DNA from: Mesorhizobium loti CJ3sym
GTDB taxonomy: Bacteria; Pseudomonadota; Alphaproteobacteria; Rhizobiales; Rhizobiaceae
Direction: 5' to 3'
Length of the DNA stretch: 64,000 nucleotides
NCBI RefSeq assembly: GCF_000472785.1
Contig: NZ_AXAL01000001.1
Location: 183,070 to 247,069, forward strand
Position numbers and translations under genes: made by a program. The notes under the pieces were generated by a model, which ran no database searches, had not been told where the DNA came from, and worked only from the letters and a program-made list of their open reading frames with translations. This document shows positions 28,244 to 36,514 of the stretch, piece after piece (within the stretch, counting starts at the first letter, position 1; each line of letters starts with the position of its first letter).

Positions 28244-28451
28244 CAAGCTGGACCACCCCTCATCCGACCTCGCTTCGCGAGGCCACCTTCTCCCACAAGG
28301 GGAGAAAGGAAAACTGCGGCAACCTTGCCGCCAATCATTAGCGATTGAGGTTTGCTAGTCTAGCCGCGAGCGGCTGACTTTACCTTCTCCCCTCGTGGGA
28401 GAAGGTGGATCGGCGCGCAGCGCCGAGACGGATGAGGGGTGCTCCAGCTTG
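28244..28451. repeat. Large palindromic intergenic repeat, family C
   Basis: A 208-base element between purB and the VOC gene. The outer arms are CAAGCTGGACCACCCCTCAT and ATGAGGGGTGCTCCAGCTTG. Nested hairpins follow (CCTCGCTTCGCGAGG; CGGCGCGCAGCGCCG), and inner arms carry CCACCTTCTCCC and GGGAGAAGGTGG. It is analogous in size and design to family A but unrelated in sequence except for pyrimidine-rich CTTCTCCC stretches. No coding content. Confidence 0.85.
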
Positions 28452-28466
28452 GCGCTGCCCCTCAAA

Positions 28467-29366
28467 TCACGCCTTGCCAGGCACGGTCCTGATCACCGTG
28501 CCCCACGGGTCCTCACGGCTGCTCTCGCTGACAACATTGTCCGAACGCATCTCGACCCAGGCAAGTCCCGACCGGCTCGGATCGCGGCGGCCGGCTCCGG
28601 GACTCTGCCAGGCGTTCGCGCCGATATGGTGATGATAACCGCCCGACGACAGGAAAACCGCCTGGCCGCCGTATTTGGCGACTGTGTCGAAGCCGAACTC
28701 CTTGTTCCACCACGCCTCTGCCTCTTCCGGCCTGCCGACGCGCAGATGGACGTGGCCGACAATGCTGTTTTCCGGCGCACCCTGCCAGCCGGCATCACCG
28801 GCCGGCACGCTGCCAACGACCGCGGGAATGTTCATGCGTTCCGTTGCCATCGCCACCTTGTCGCCGTTCCACTTCCAGTCCTGCGGACGGCGGTCGGCAT
28901 AGATTTCGATGCCATTGCCCTCGGGGTCGGTCAGGTACAGGGCTTCGCTGACCAGATGGTCCGAAGCACCCTCGATGGCGATCTTGTCTGATATGGCATG
29001 GCTGATCCAGCGACCGAGATCGGCGCGGCTGGGCAGCAGGAAAGCCGTGTGGAACAGGCCTGCGCTGCGCGGATCGTCCGGCTTGGCCGAAGCATCAGCC
29101 TCGATGACCAGCAGTGGGCGGCTGCCGGCGCCGAGCGTGATGGCGCCATCGGCACGGCTCAATTCCTGCAGCCCAACGACTTTGCGGTAATAGGCAGCGA
29201 GGCTTTCGGCATCACGCGCCTTCAGCCCGACGCGGGCAACGCTCACCGGCGTGGTGGCGGCAAATGGCAGTTCGCTCATCATTGTCTCCGTTGCGGCAAC
29301 GCTTGATGAAGCTCCCAAAGTCAGGAGCCCGGCGCCGCCGATCAATGTACGTCGTGTCAGTGCCAA
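28467..29366 (-). CDS. VOC (glyoxalase / extradiol dioxygenase fold) protein with Tat-like N-terminus
   Basis: Two vicinal-oxygen-chelate modules are visible: RVGLKARDAESLAAYYRKVV with GLFHTAFLLPSRADLGRW, and NSIVGHVHLRVGRPEEAEAW with GYHHHIGANAW. This is the CatE-like architecture of metal-dependent dioxygenases or glyoxalases. From a TTG at 29366 the protein starts ALTRRTLIGGAGLLTLG, a textbook twin-arginine signal, giving 299 residues. However, the better ribosome site (GGAGACA) precedes tandem ATGs at 29282 and 29279, which would give a cytosolic form. I list the longer frame; both starts may be used or the Tat part may be relic. Substrate unknown. Confidence 0.75.
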   Translation of the reverse strand: MALTRRTLIGGAGLLTLGASSSVAATETMMSELPFAATTPVSVARVGLKARDAESLAAYYRKVVGLQELSRADGAITLGAGSRPLLVIEADASAKPDDPRSAGLFHTAFLLPSRADLGRWISHAISDKIAIEGASDHLVSEALYLTDPEGNGIEIYADRRPQDWKWNGDKVAMATERMNIPAVVGSVPAGDAGWQGAPENSIVGHVHLRVGRPEEAEAWWNKEFGFDTVAKYGGQAVFLSSGGYHHHIGANAWQSPGAGRRDPSRSGLAWVEMRSDNVVSESSREDPWGTVIRTVPGKA

Positions 29367-29522
29367 AACCCGGCCCCCACGGCTGTTTCTCTCCTGACGA
29401 CAGATCGTCTATTGCGATCGTTCACACAAGACAGCGAAAGGCGAACATGGTGTTCACCATTGCGAGCAGGAACGTGGCCATCACCGGTTGCATGAGGCAA
29501 TCGGGCTCGCTATCTCAGCGCC

Positions 29523-30077
29523 ATGAAAGTCAAAGACGCAGATATCCTGATCGTGCCGGGCTACACCAATTCCGGGCCTGAGCACTGGCAGACCCGTTGG
29601 CAATCGAAACTGTCGACGGCGCGTCGTGTCGAACAGGCGGAATGGTCGAAACCGGTGCGCGAGGATTGGACGGCGAGCGTGGCCAAAGCGGTCAGCGAAG
29701 CCGAGAGGCCGGTCGTCATCGTCGCCCATTCGCTGGGGGTCGCCGCCGCGGTACAGGCCATTCCGCGATTCGTGAAGCCGGTTGCCGGCGCCTTCTTCGT
29801 GGCACCGCCCGATGTCGCCAATCCCAAGATCAAGCCAAAGCACCTTATGACCTTTGGCCCCTATCCGCGCGACCCGCTGCCTTTTCCATCGATCGTGATC
29901 GCCAGCCGCAACGACCCGTTCTGCGCCTTCGATGTCGCCGAGGACATTGCCGGGGCCTGGGGCTCGCTGTTCATCGATGCCGGCGAGACCGGCCATCTCA
30001 ATGCGGATTCGGGCTTCGGTCCGTGGCCCGAAGGATCCATGACCTTCGCCAAGTTCCTCACCGATCTGAAGGCGTAG
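29523..30077 (+). CDS. Alpha/beta hydrolase, RBBP9/YdeN family
   Basis: A 184-residue serine hydrolase of the DUF1234/RBBP9-like group. It begins DADILIVPGYTNSGPEHWQT, the family's usual opening. The nucleophile elbow is VIVAHSLGVAAAVQAI (GxSxG-like, HSLG), the acid lies in SIVIASRNDPFCAFDVA and the base in GETGHLNADSGFGPWPEG. The substrate is unknown; relatives act on small esters. It is monocistronic and converges on the aldolase gene. The ATG is at 29523. Confidence 0.88.
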   Translation: MKVKDADILIVPGYTNSGPEHWQTRWQSKLSTARRVEQAEWSKPVREDWTASVAKAVSEAERPVVIVAHSLGVAAAVQAIPRFVKPVAGAFFVAPPDVANPKIKPKHLMTFGPYPRDPLPFPSIVIASRNDPFCAFDVAEDIAGAWGSLFIDAGETGHLNADSGFGPWPEGSMTFAKFLTDLKA

Positions 30078-30094
30078 TTTCTTCGGGCGCCTCG

Positions 30095-30868
30095 TCAGCC
30101 GCCGATCGAATCCTTGATGCCCTTCAGCAGGGTCTTTGCGCCCAGCGAAATCACCGCATGCTCGGACCCGGTGGCCAGCAGGCTGTAACCCATCGCCACG
30201 ACACGGCCGGCAATTGCTGGTTCGACGACATAGATAGCGGCATGTTTACCGGCCTTGCGGGTGCGCTCGGCGACCGATGCTATCGTCTCCATCATGCTTT
30301 CCAGCGTCGAATTGACGGTCGTGCCGTTGCTCCAGGCGATCGAGAAATCCGACGGTCCCAGGAAAATGCCGTCAATGCCCGGCGTGTCGAGAATGCCGTC
30401 GAGCGCGTCAAGCGCGGCACGCGTCTCGACCATGGCGAAGGCCATGGTGCGCTGGTTGGTGTCACGCAGCCATTCGGCGTAGTCGCCCTTGCCATGGCGT
30501 GGAAAGGCGTATGTGGGACCCCAGGAGCGCTCGCCGAGAGGCGGATATTTCATCGCGGCGGCAAACAGCTTTGCATCGGCGACCGAGTTCACCATCGGCG
30601 CGATGACCGCCTCGGCGCCGAAATCGAGCGCCCGGCTTGCCATGTCGAAACGGCCGACGGGAATGCGCACCAGCGCTGGTTTGTTTGCCGCGAGCACGGG
30701 CACGAGACCGCGCAGCACGCTGTCCTCATGATGGCCGCCATGCTGCATGTCGAGCGTGACCGCATCGAAGCCCTGCTTGGCGAGGATTTCGACGGTCAGG
30801 GCGTCCGGCACGCCCGACCAAGCGGTGATCAGCGTTTCATCGGCGGCAAGGCGGGACTTCAGGGACAT
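30095..30868 (-). CDS. HpcH/HpaI family class II aldolase
   Basis: A 257-residue metal-dependent aldolase of the HpcH/HpaI family, which cleaves 4-hydroxy-2-oxo acids to pyruvate or oxaloacetate and an aldehyde. Active-site stretches are AVTLDMQHGGHHEDSV with the catalytic His, ALVRIPVGRFD with the pyruvate-binding Arg, FAMVETRAALDALDGIL with the metal Glu, and FLGPSDFSIAW with the metal Asp. The ATG at 30868 follows GAGGAAAGAG. It stands alone, so the physiological aldol is not defined. Confidence 0.9.
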   Translation of the reverse strand: MSLKSRLAADETLITAWSGVPDALTVEILAKQGFDAVTLDMQHGGHHEDSVLRGLVPVLAANKPALVRIPVGRFDMASRALDFGAEAVIAPMVNSVADAKLFAAAMKYPPLGERSWGPTYAFPRHGKGDYAEWLRDTNQRTMAFAMVETRAALDALDGILDTPGIDGIFLGPSDFSIAWSNGTTVNSTLESMMETIASVAERTRKAGKHAAIYVVEPAIAGRVVAMGYSLLATGSEHAVISLGAKTLLKGIKDSIGG

Positions 30869-30926
30869 CAATCTCTTTCCTCGTTAACTCTGGGGAGTTT
30901 CAGCCGGAAACGGCGACAAAGGCAAA

Positions 30927-30954
30927 GAAAAACCGCCCGGCTTGGCCGAGCGGT
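30927..30954 (-). terminator. Rho-independent terminator
   Basis: On the minus strand ACCGCTCGGC, loop CAA and GCCGGGCGGT form a 10-pair stem with one G-T wobble, followed by TTTTTC. It is positioned to end the DUF1476 transcript. Confidence 0.7.
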
Positions 30955-30982
30955 CGATTGGTCCAGTCATTCCTGGTCTGTC

Positions 30983-31026
30983 GCAGGTTCTGGCGCAAAA
31001 CCGTGGGACACTTTTGCGGAACCTGC
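30983..31026. repeat. Short palindromic repeat, family B variant
   Basis: Arms GCAGGTTC and GAACCTGC flank GGCGCAAAACCGTGGGACAC and TTTTGCGG. The core matches the ACCG ... CACTTTT core of the repeats at 14437 and 26842, but the arms differ in a compensated way. It lies between the DUF1476 stop and its terminator. Confidence 0.65.
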
Positions 31027-31037
31027 TCCGGCCCGGA

Positions 31038-31358
31038 TCAGGTGTTCTTGATCTGCTCGATCGCCTGCGCCATCAGTTCGTCCATGGTGCGGCGGATCTG
31101 GTGGTCCGACTGCTCGACGCCAGCGGCATCGAAATCCCGGCGGATCTTGCGGAACACGTCATGGTCGCCAGCCTCCTCAATGTCGGAGACAACCACTTCC
31201 TTGGCATAGGCATCAGCGTCCGCCCCCGACTTTCCGAGCTTTTCGGCGGCCCACAGGCCAAGCGCCTTGTTGCGGCGCGCCGAGGCCTTGAACCGAAGCT
31301 CCTCGTCGAAAGCGAATTTGCGCTCGAAGCCTTCTTCGCGGTCTTTCATGCTGCTCAT
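31038..31358 (-). CDS. DUF1476 protein (F1-ATPase zeta-subunit type inhibitor)
   Basis: A 106-residue protein matching DUF1476, known in alphaproteobacteria such as Paracoccus as the zeta subunit that inhibits F1-ATPase hydrolysis. Characteristic sequence is MKDREEGFERKFAFDEEL at the N-terminus, RRNKALGLWAAEKLG, and VVVSDIEEAGDHDVFRKI. The C-terminus is helical (RRTMDELMAQAIEQIKN). The ATG at 31358 has CCGGAGGG upstream; an ATG three codons later is also possible. It is divergent from purC. The ATPase genes themselves are not in the window, and the inhibitory role is from family knowledge. Confidence 0.88.
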   Translation of the reverse strand: MSSMKDREEGFERKFAFDEELRFKASARRNKALGLWAAEKLGKSGADADAYAKEVVVSDIEEAGDHDVFRKIRRDFDAAGVEQSDHQIRRTMDELMAQAIEQIKNT

Positions 31359-31635
31359 GGCGTCCCTCCGGGTCAAATTCGATTCGTTTGCAAAAGGATA
31401 TGTGTGTTGCCAAAGCACAAACCAAAAGGTCGCGGGCCGGTCAATATGCTTCATCGCATGCTGCGCTGCGGCATTTCAGTCCCGAAAGCGGTTGGTTGAA
31501 AGGATTTGCCGATTGAGCAAACGATGTGATTGGGATAGACCCGGCATTGAACCCAACCGTCGCCACAACTAATTTAGGCAGACGGACAGGAACTGGTCTC
31601 TTGCCGCCTGCCCGCAAATCCAGAGAAAAATTCAG

Positions 31636-32430
31636 ATGAAAAATCGCCGCCGCATTTATGAAGGCAAGGCCAAGATCCTCTATGAGGGACCGGAACCCGG
31701 CACGCTGATCCAGTTCTTCAAGGACGACGCGACCGCGTTCAACAAGAAGAAACACGAGATCATCGACGGCAAGGGTGTGCTCAACAACCGCATTTCCGAG
31801 TACATCTTCAACCACTTGAACCGCATGGGCATCCCGACCCACTTCATCCGCCGGCTCAACATGCGTGAGCAGCTGATCAAGGAAGTCGAGATCATCCCGC
31901 TTGAAGTGGTGGTGCGCAACGTCGCCGCCGGCTCGCTGTCCAAGCGCCTCGGCATCGAGGAAGGCACCGTTTTGCCGCGCTCGATCATCGAATTCTATTA
32001 CAAGGCCGACGCGCTCGACGATCCGATGGTGTCGGAAGAACATATCACCGCCTTCGGCTGGGCAAGCCCGCAGGAGATCGACGACGTCATGGCGCTGGCC
32101 ATACGCGTCAACGACTTCCTCTCCGGCCTCTTCATGGGCGTCGGCATCCAGCTCGTCGACTTCAAGATCGAGTGCGGCCGCCTGTTCGAAGGCGACATGA
32201 TGCGCATCGTCGTCGCCGACGAGATTTCGCCGGATTCCTGCCGCCTGTGGGACGTGGCAACGCAGGACAAGCTCGACAAGGATCGTTTCCGCCGCGACAT
32301 GGGCGGCCTCGTCGAGGCCTACCAGGAAGTTGCCCGCCGCCTCGGCATCATGAACGAGAACGAGCCGCCGCGCCCGACCGGCCCGGTGCTTGTCGCGTCG
32401 ACCGACGGCGTCAAAGGCAAGCCGCACTGA
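31636..32430 (+). CDS. purC: Phosphoribosylaminoimidazole-succinocarboxamide synthase (SAICAR synthetase)
   Basis: A 264-residue ATP-dependent ligase joining CAIR and aspartate to make SAICAR in purine synthesis. Family sequence runs from [20 protein letters not shown] through [37 protein letters not shown], the signature [13 protein letters not shown] [11 protein letters not shown], and [10 protein letters not shown] to [16 protein letters not shown]. The length is typical of the rhizobial form. purS follows after a 43-base gap, so the two are probably one transcript. The 277-base gap before it holds the promoter region but I see no clear riboswitch. Confidence 0.97.
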   Translation: MKNRRRIYEGKAKILYEGPEPGTLIQFFKDDATAFNKKKHEIIDGKGVLNNRISEYIFNHLNRMGIPTHFIRRLNMREQLIKEVEIIPLEVVVRNVAAGSLSKRLGIEEGTVLPRSIIEFYYKADALDDPMVSEEHITAFGWASPQEIDDVMALAIRVNDFLSGLFMGVGIQLVDFKIECGRLFEGDMMRIVVADEISPDSCRLWDVATQDKLDKDRFRRDMGGLVEAYQEVARRLGIMNENEPPRPTGPVLVASTDGVKGKPH

Positions 32431-32473
32431 TAGCGGCTTGCAACCCGATACTTAGAACAGGAGCATGTCCAGC

Positions 32474-32716
32474 GTGATCAAGGCCCGCATTACCGTAACC
32501 CTCAAGAACGGTGTTCTCGACCCGCAAGGCAAGGCGATCGAACATGCATTGTCAGGCCTGGGCTTCGGCGGGGTCGGCGCGGTGCGGCAAGGCAAGGTGT
32601 TCGATGTCGAACTAGCAGAAAGCGACAAGGCCAAGGCCGAGGCCGATCTCAAGGCCATGTGCGACAAGCTGCTGGCGAATACGGTGATCGAGAATTATAG
32701 TGTAGCCATCGCCTGA
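32474..32716 (+). CDS. purS: Phosphoribosylformylglycinamidine synthase subunit PurS
   Basis: An 80-residue small subunit of the three-part FGAM synthase, which bridges PurL and PurQ. The sequence IKARITVTLKNGVLDPQGKA is diagnostic. I choose the GTG at 32474 because it yields the family start MIKAR... and has AGGAG ten bases upstream. The in-frame ATG at 32465 is only one base from that AGGAG, which is too close. purQ, its partner, is displaced 2 kb downstream by an inserted membrane protein gene and kptA. Confidence 0.92.
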   Translation: MIKARITVTLKNGVLDPQGKAIEHALSGLGFGGVGAVRQGKVFDVELAESDKAKAEADLKAMCDKLLANTVIENYSVAIA

Positions 32717-33889
32717 CTAAGCTTGGCGCGGGATTCGCGGCTTGCGCAGCCATAAATAGCAGATGGCTGCTGCGCTCGCCAAAGTCACTAGCAGCTTATA
32801 GGTCATTCGCTCGACGTCACCGGCATCGAAAATCTTGTCGATCAATCCGTATCTGGTCGGGTCGCGAAGCACTTCGATCTCGGTCCCGATCGATGTCGGC
32901 ATCCTCATATAAAAATCGTCATCCACGGCGAACGTGAACTCGTTGCCGTCCGGAGCTCGGTAGGCAATTTTCGCGGTCGGAATTTTCGTAACGCGCCAAG
33001 CACCGCCGCCGGGCGCTGGAGCCGATGGAATTTCGGTTGAGTCGGCAGAGCAGTCGATGCGGGAACGCTCCACCCAATTCCGCCTGACTTTCACTTCCAA
33101 CGCGCATTGCAGGCCGGTGTCGACCACATTTGCCTTTTGTCGCTCCCAGGTGAAGGTATGGACGAACCGGGTAACGGCGGGTCCGATCGACCACGCACCG
33201 AGGACAAATAGCAGCGCCGCCAGCCCGGTCACGGCAATTTTGATCACCAGACGGATGGCTCCCAGGCCCGTTTTCGCCCGCTCCGTTGCCGCCAATTGGA
33301 CTGCCCTGATCCGCGGATCGTCAGAAAGCTGGTTCGGGTCGCGGTTTTCGGCAATCATCCACCGGACACTCAGCAGAACAAGGATGTTCACCCAACCCAG
33401 CAGAAGCGCAATCAGGAGCTGTATGTGCAATCGGTAGAAGATCGTTTGAAAGCTCGTCGCGCAAGCGGTGGCGAGATCCATGCGCGAAATGCCGCGACGC
33501 CCGCCGGTGTACCAGGCGCCATCCCCAGAGATGAGCGGAAACAGCAAGAGCGCGGCAAGGAACATCCCGATCAGCAGTTGCTTCCGGTAGACCCCGAGGC
33601 TTCTCTTGTAGCTGAAGATATCCAGCACATTCGACGCCACCAGGCCCACGGAAACAATTCCCAGGCCGACCGACAGAGCCGTGTCCGCCATCAGCAGATT
33701 TGCAAACGAGGCGGCGCAGCCAGCCAAATCCACCTCAAAGGAAAGCCAGACGGAAAACGACGATCGCATGGATGCGGGAGCGTCCCAGAACGACATTCCC
33801 GCGAAGGCGACAAGCGCCGCCACGATGGTCGTCGCCGTCCACATCGCCCGCTTTTTGTATTCCAGCTCCCTATTCTTGCCGTAATCCAT
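32717..33889 (-). CDS. Polytopic membrane protein, DUF3592-like, hypothetical
   Basis: A 390-residue membrane protein on the strand opposite the purine genes, ending on the base after the purS stop. Hydrophobic segments lie near residues 16-34, 70-90, 107-125, 158-178, 216-240 and 365-383. Between the last two is a soluble domain with ECALEVKVRR-like and PDGNEFTFAVDDDFYMRMP followed by GTEIEVLRDPTRYGLID. That domain recalls DUF3592 proteins, which also place a small beta domain between helices. The ATG at 33889 has GAGGA upstream. It is an insertion in the pur cluster. Function unknown. Confidence 0.6.
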   Translation of the reverse strand: MDYGKNRELEYKKRAMWTATTIVAALVAFAGMSFWDAPASMRSSFSVWLSFEVDLAGCAASFANLLMADTALSVGLGIVSVGLVASNVLDIFSYKRSLGVYRKQLLIGMFLAALLLFPLISGDGAWYTGGRRGISRMDLATACATSFQTIFYRLHIQLLIALLLGWVNILVLLSVRWMIAENRDPNQLSDDPRIRAVQLAATERAKTGLGAIRLVIKIAVTGLAALLFVLGAWSIGPAVTRFVHTFTWERQKANVVDTGLQCALEVKVRRNWVERSRIDCSADSTEIPSAPAPGGGAWRVTKIPTAKIAYRAPDGNEFTFAVDDDFYMRMPTSIGTEIEVLRDPTRYGLIDKIFDAGDVERMTYKLLVTLASAAAICYLWLRKPRIPRQA

Positions 33890-34156
33890 GAAATCCTCAT
33901 GCTAGTAAAATATATACTCCGTTGTATAGCAATATCGTTAAAAACTTTTATTATACCGCAAATATCCGGCAACCAAACGGGCCGAAGCAAAGCGTATGGC
34001 TAACCGTTTACTAAGCAGTCGGGTTGACATTCCGAGGCGGCGGCTTCGCCGGTTCCAAGGCATGTTTGACCGAAGTGTGCGACCTCGCTAAACACGGGCC
34101 TGCGCTCTGCATCGGCCGGACCTTCCGCACCGCCGACATTAGAAACTACCGTTGCA
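33890..34156. other. AT-richer intergenic gap with the probable kptA promoter
   Basis: This 267-base gap is notably AT-rich at its left end (AAATATATACTCC, TTATTATACCGC), unlike the surrounding DNA. It lies between the divergent membrane protein gene and kptA. Candidate promoter-like sequences are present but none is convincing. I see no RNA gene or repeat. Confidence 0.4.
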
Positions 34157-34708
34157 ATGCCGATCGACACGCAAATTTCCAAATTCGTGAGCCTCGTCCT
34201 GCGACACGCGCCACAGGAGGCAGGATTGTCGCTCGACGAAAACGGTTGGGCCGATCTCGGCGCGCTATGCAAGGTTATCCAGGCGAAATTCGGCGCGTCG
34301 ACCGGCGGCGTCGCGCGTATCGTCGCCGAGAATCCAAAAAGACGATTTGCGATCGAGGGCAATCGCATCCGCGCCGTGCAAGGCCACAGCGTCGATATTG
34401 ATCTTGGGCTAGCGCCAACTATTCCACCGGATACGCTTTACCACGGCACCAAGGAAGGGTTCCTGCCTGCCATACTGCGCGAAGGCGTGACCAGACAGTC
34501 CCGCCAGCATGTGCATTTGTCGAAGAACATGGAAACAGCGCTCGTCGTCGCGCGGCGCCGTGCCGGGAAAAGTGTTATCCTGCAAATCGACTCAGCATCC
34601 ATGAACAAGGATGGGGTGTCATTCTTTCTCTCCGATAACGGTGTCTGGTTGACCAACCACGTTTCACCCCGGTATCTCACTCAGATGCCCGAACGGGAAT
34701 TGCCATGA
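34157..34708 (+). CDS. kptA: RNA 2'-phosphotransferase, Tpt1/KptA family
   Basis: A 183-residue Tpt1/KptA enzyme. The family removes an internal RNA 2'-phosphate with NAD+ and releases ADP-ribose 1'',2''-cyclic phosphate. The N-terminal winged-helix part has [20 protein letters not shown] and [10 protein letters not shown]. The ADP-ribosyltransferase-like part has [33 protein letters not shown] and [12 protein letters not shown], holding the conserved Arg-His-His-Arg set. Bacteria lack the fungal splicing pathway, so its role in bacteria is obscure. The last four bases overlap the purQ start (ATGA), so kptA is translationally coupled to a purine gene. Confidence 0.93.
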   Translation: MPIDTQISKFVSLVLRHAPQEAGLSLDENGWADLGALCKVIQAKFGASTGGVARIVAENPKRRFAIEGNRIRAVQGHSVDIDLGLAPTIPPDTLYHGTKEGFLPAILREGVTRQSRQHVHLSKNMETALVVARRRAGKSVILQIDSASMNKDGVSFFLSDNGVWLTNHVSPRYLTQMPERELP

Positions 34709-35373
34709 AATCCGCCGTCGTCCTCCTGCCTGGCCTCAACCGCGACCGCGACATGATCGCGGCGCTGACCAAGATTTCAGGAAAACCGCCGATCACGGTC
34801 TGGCAGACTGACACGGAAATCCCCGATGTCGACCTGATCGCCATTCCGGGCGGCTTTTCCTTCGGCGACTATCTGCGCTGCGGCGCTATTGCTGCGCGCA
34901 TGCCAGTGATGCGGGCCGTCGCTGAAAAGGCGGCCAAGGGCGTCACGGTCATCGGCGTCTGCAACGGGTTCCAGATCCTGGTCGAGGCGGGGCTGCTGCC
35001 CGGCGCCTTGATGCGCAACACGTCGCTAAAGTTCGTCTGCCGGCAGGTGAAGCTTGAGATCACCAATGCCAACACCATGTTCACCCGCCGCTATCAGCCC
35101 GGCCAGATCATCCGATCGCCGGTCGCGCATCATGACGGCAATTATTTCGCCGACGCCCAAACCCTTGCCCGCCTCGAAGGCGAAGGTCAGGTGGTGTTCC
35201 GTTACGCCGAAGCCACCAATCCCAACGGCTCGATCAACGACATTGCCGGCATCATCAACGAAAAAGGCAATGTGCTTGGCCTGATGCCGCATCCCGAAAA
35301 CCTGATCGAAGCAGCCCACGGCGGCAGCGACGGTCGTGGACTGTTCGAAAGTGCGCTCGGCATTGCCGCATGA
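34705..35373 (+). CDS. purQ: Phosphoribosylformylglycinamidine synthase subunit PurQ (glutamine amidotransferase)
   Basis: A 222-residue class I glutamine amidotransferase that supplies ammonia to PurL in FGAM synthesis. The nucleophile Cys is in [15 protein letters not shown], the oxyanion region in [20 protein letters not shown], and the His-Glu pair in [17 protein letters not shown]. The ATG overlaps the kptA stop by four bases. A glutathione S-transferase gene follows 70 bases downstream, as in other rhizobia where small genes sit between purQ and purL. Confidence 0.97.
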   Translation: MKSAVVLLPGLNRDRDMIAALTKISGKPPITVWQTDTEIPDVDLIAIPGGFSFGDYLRCGAIAARMPVMRAVAEKAAKGVTVIGVCNGFQILVEAGLLPGALMRNTSLKFVCRQVKLEITNANTMFTRRYQPGQIIRSPVAHHDGNYFADAQTLARLEGEGQVVFRYAEATNPNGSINDIAGIINEKGNVLGLMPHPENLIEAAHGGSDGRGLFESALGIAA

Positions 35374-35442
35374 TATCACCAAGGCGCATGCCTTGAAAAA
35401 CAGCCGGACATCAAGTCCGCGTCACATGGGAGAGAGACGGTC

Positions 35443-36108
35443 ATGAAACTCTATTCGCGGCCGTTGTCGCCCTACTCGTCGATCGTGCGGGCGCTGGCCT
35501 ACATAAAGGACGTGCCGCTCAAGATCATTGCGCCGCCGCCGGGTTTTCCGATCCCGGAAGAATTTCGAGCCGTTTCGCCGATGAACCGGATTCCGGTGCT
35601 GATCACCGGCTCTGGCGAAACCATCGTCGAATCGGTGGTCATCGCCGAATATCTCGAGGAGCGGTTTCCGGAGCCGGCACTGCTGCCGCCCGATTCCAAG
35701 GACCGCGCACTGGTGCGCATGTTTGCCCGCATCACCGATCTCGACGTGCTGACGCCGACGATGAAGCTTTTCGAACTGCATTTCGTGCCGAAGCGCAACA
35801 ATGCCGAGATCGATGCCCAGTTTGCCCGCCTGCATCATGGGCTGGCGGCGATCGAGGCGCGCATGGCGCAAGGCCCCTTTGCGCTCGGCGACGACATCAG
35901 CTTCGCGGATGCCTGGCTGACGCCGACGCGCTTCATCTTCAACAATTTCCGGGCCATGACGGGACATCACGACCTGCTCGCCGCCTATCCCAAATTCGAC
36001 GCCTATGAGCAGATCGCTTCGCAGCATCCGGCACTGTCGCGGGTGTGGGGCGAGATGACGGACGGCCAGAAGATCTTCCTGTCCGAACTTGAGATGGGTG
36101 CCGCTTGA
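35443..36108 (+). CDS. Glutathione S-transferase family protein
   Basis: A 221-residue GST-fold protein. The N-terminal thioredoxin-like domain has LYSRPLSPYSSIVRALAYIK with the likely catalytic Ser, SPMNRIPVLIT with the cis-proline, and ESVVIAEYLEERFPEPALLP. The helical C-terminal domain has FALGDDISFADAWLTPTRF. Substrate unknown. It follows purQ in the same direction and its stop overlaps the TTG start of the lipoprotein gene by three bases. Probably co-transcribed with the genes on either side. Confidence 0.9.
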   Translation: MKLYSRPLSPYSSIVRALAYIKDVPLKIIAPPPGFPIPEEFRAVSPMNRIPVLITGSGETIVESVVIAEYLEERFPEPALLPPDSKDRALVRMFARITDLDVLTPTMKLFELHFVPKRNNAEIDAQFARLHHGLAAIEARMAQGPFALGDDISFADAWLTPTRFIFNNFRAMTGHHDLLAAYPKFDAYEQIASQHPALSRVWGEMTDGQKIFLSELEMGAA

Positions 36109-36512
36109 TCAAGGTTAAGACAATCGCGATCGTTGCCGCGGCAGGCTTTGCCTTGGCATCGTGCCAATCGACTCCGAAAAGCACGCCTGTCCCGTCGGGC
36201 AAGAGTGCGTCGCTGCTGGCCATGGAGCAGGTGGCGATATCCGCCCACAAATGCTGGATCGCCAGCAAGGATCCGGCCTTCAAGCAATATCAGATGGCCA
36301 ACGAACTGAACTCGTTCAGCGGCACGCCACGCTTCCTGCTGGTGCCGGCCAAGCATTATGGCGGTAAACCGTTGCTGGTGGTGCAGGCGCAAGGCAATTC
36401 GAACCGCGTCGACGCGTTCGGGCCACTGATGAACGATCCGATCGGCGCGCGCATCAGCTCCGACATTGCCCGCTGGCAAGCCGGCAATCCGGCCTGCGCC
36501 GCGACTGCCTGA
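36105..36512 (+). CDS. Small lipoprotein, hypothetical
   Basis: A 135-residue protein starting at a TTG that overlaps the GST stop. The signal peptide ends in a lipobox, GFALASCQSTP, with the acylated cysteine at residue 20. The mature part contains AMEQVAISAHKCWIASKDPA and RFLLVPAKHYGGKPLLVVQA. A predicted outer- or inner-membrane lipoprotein with no family I can name. It is followed after two bases by the Pr6Pr membrane protein gene, so both are likely co-expressed. Confidence 0.72.
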   Translation: MIKVKTIAIVAAAGFALASCQSTPKSTPVPSGKSASLLAMEQVAISAHKCWIASKDPAFKQYQMANELNSFSGTPRFLLVPAKHYGGKPLLVVQAQGNSNRVDAFGPLMNDPIGARISSDIARWQAGNPACAATA

Positions 36513-36514
36513 CC

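Noticed and set aside
34024..34401. 125-codon frame overlapping the start of kptA
   Set aside because: It overlaps the conserved N-terminus of kptA in another frame and resembles no family.
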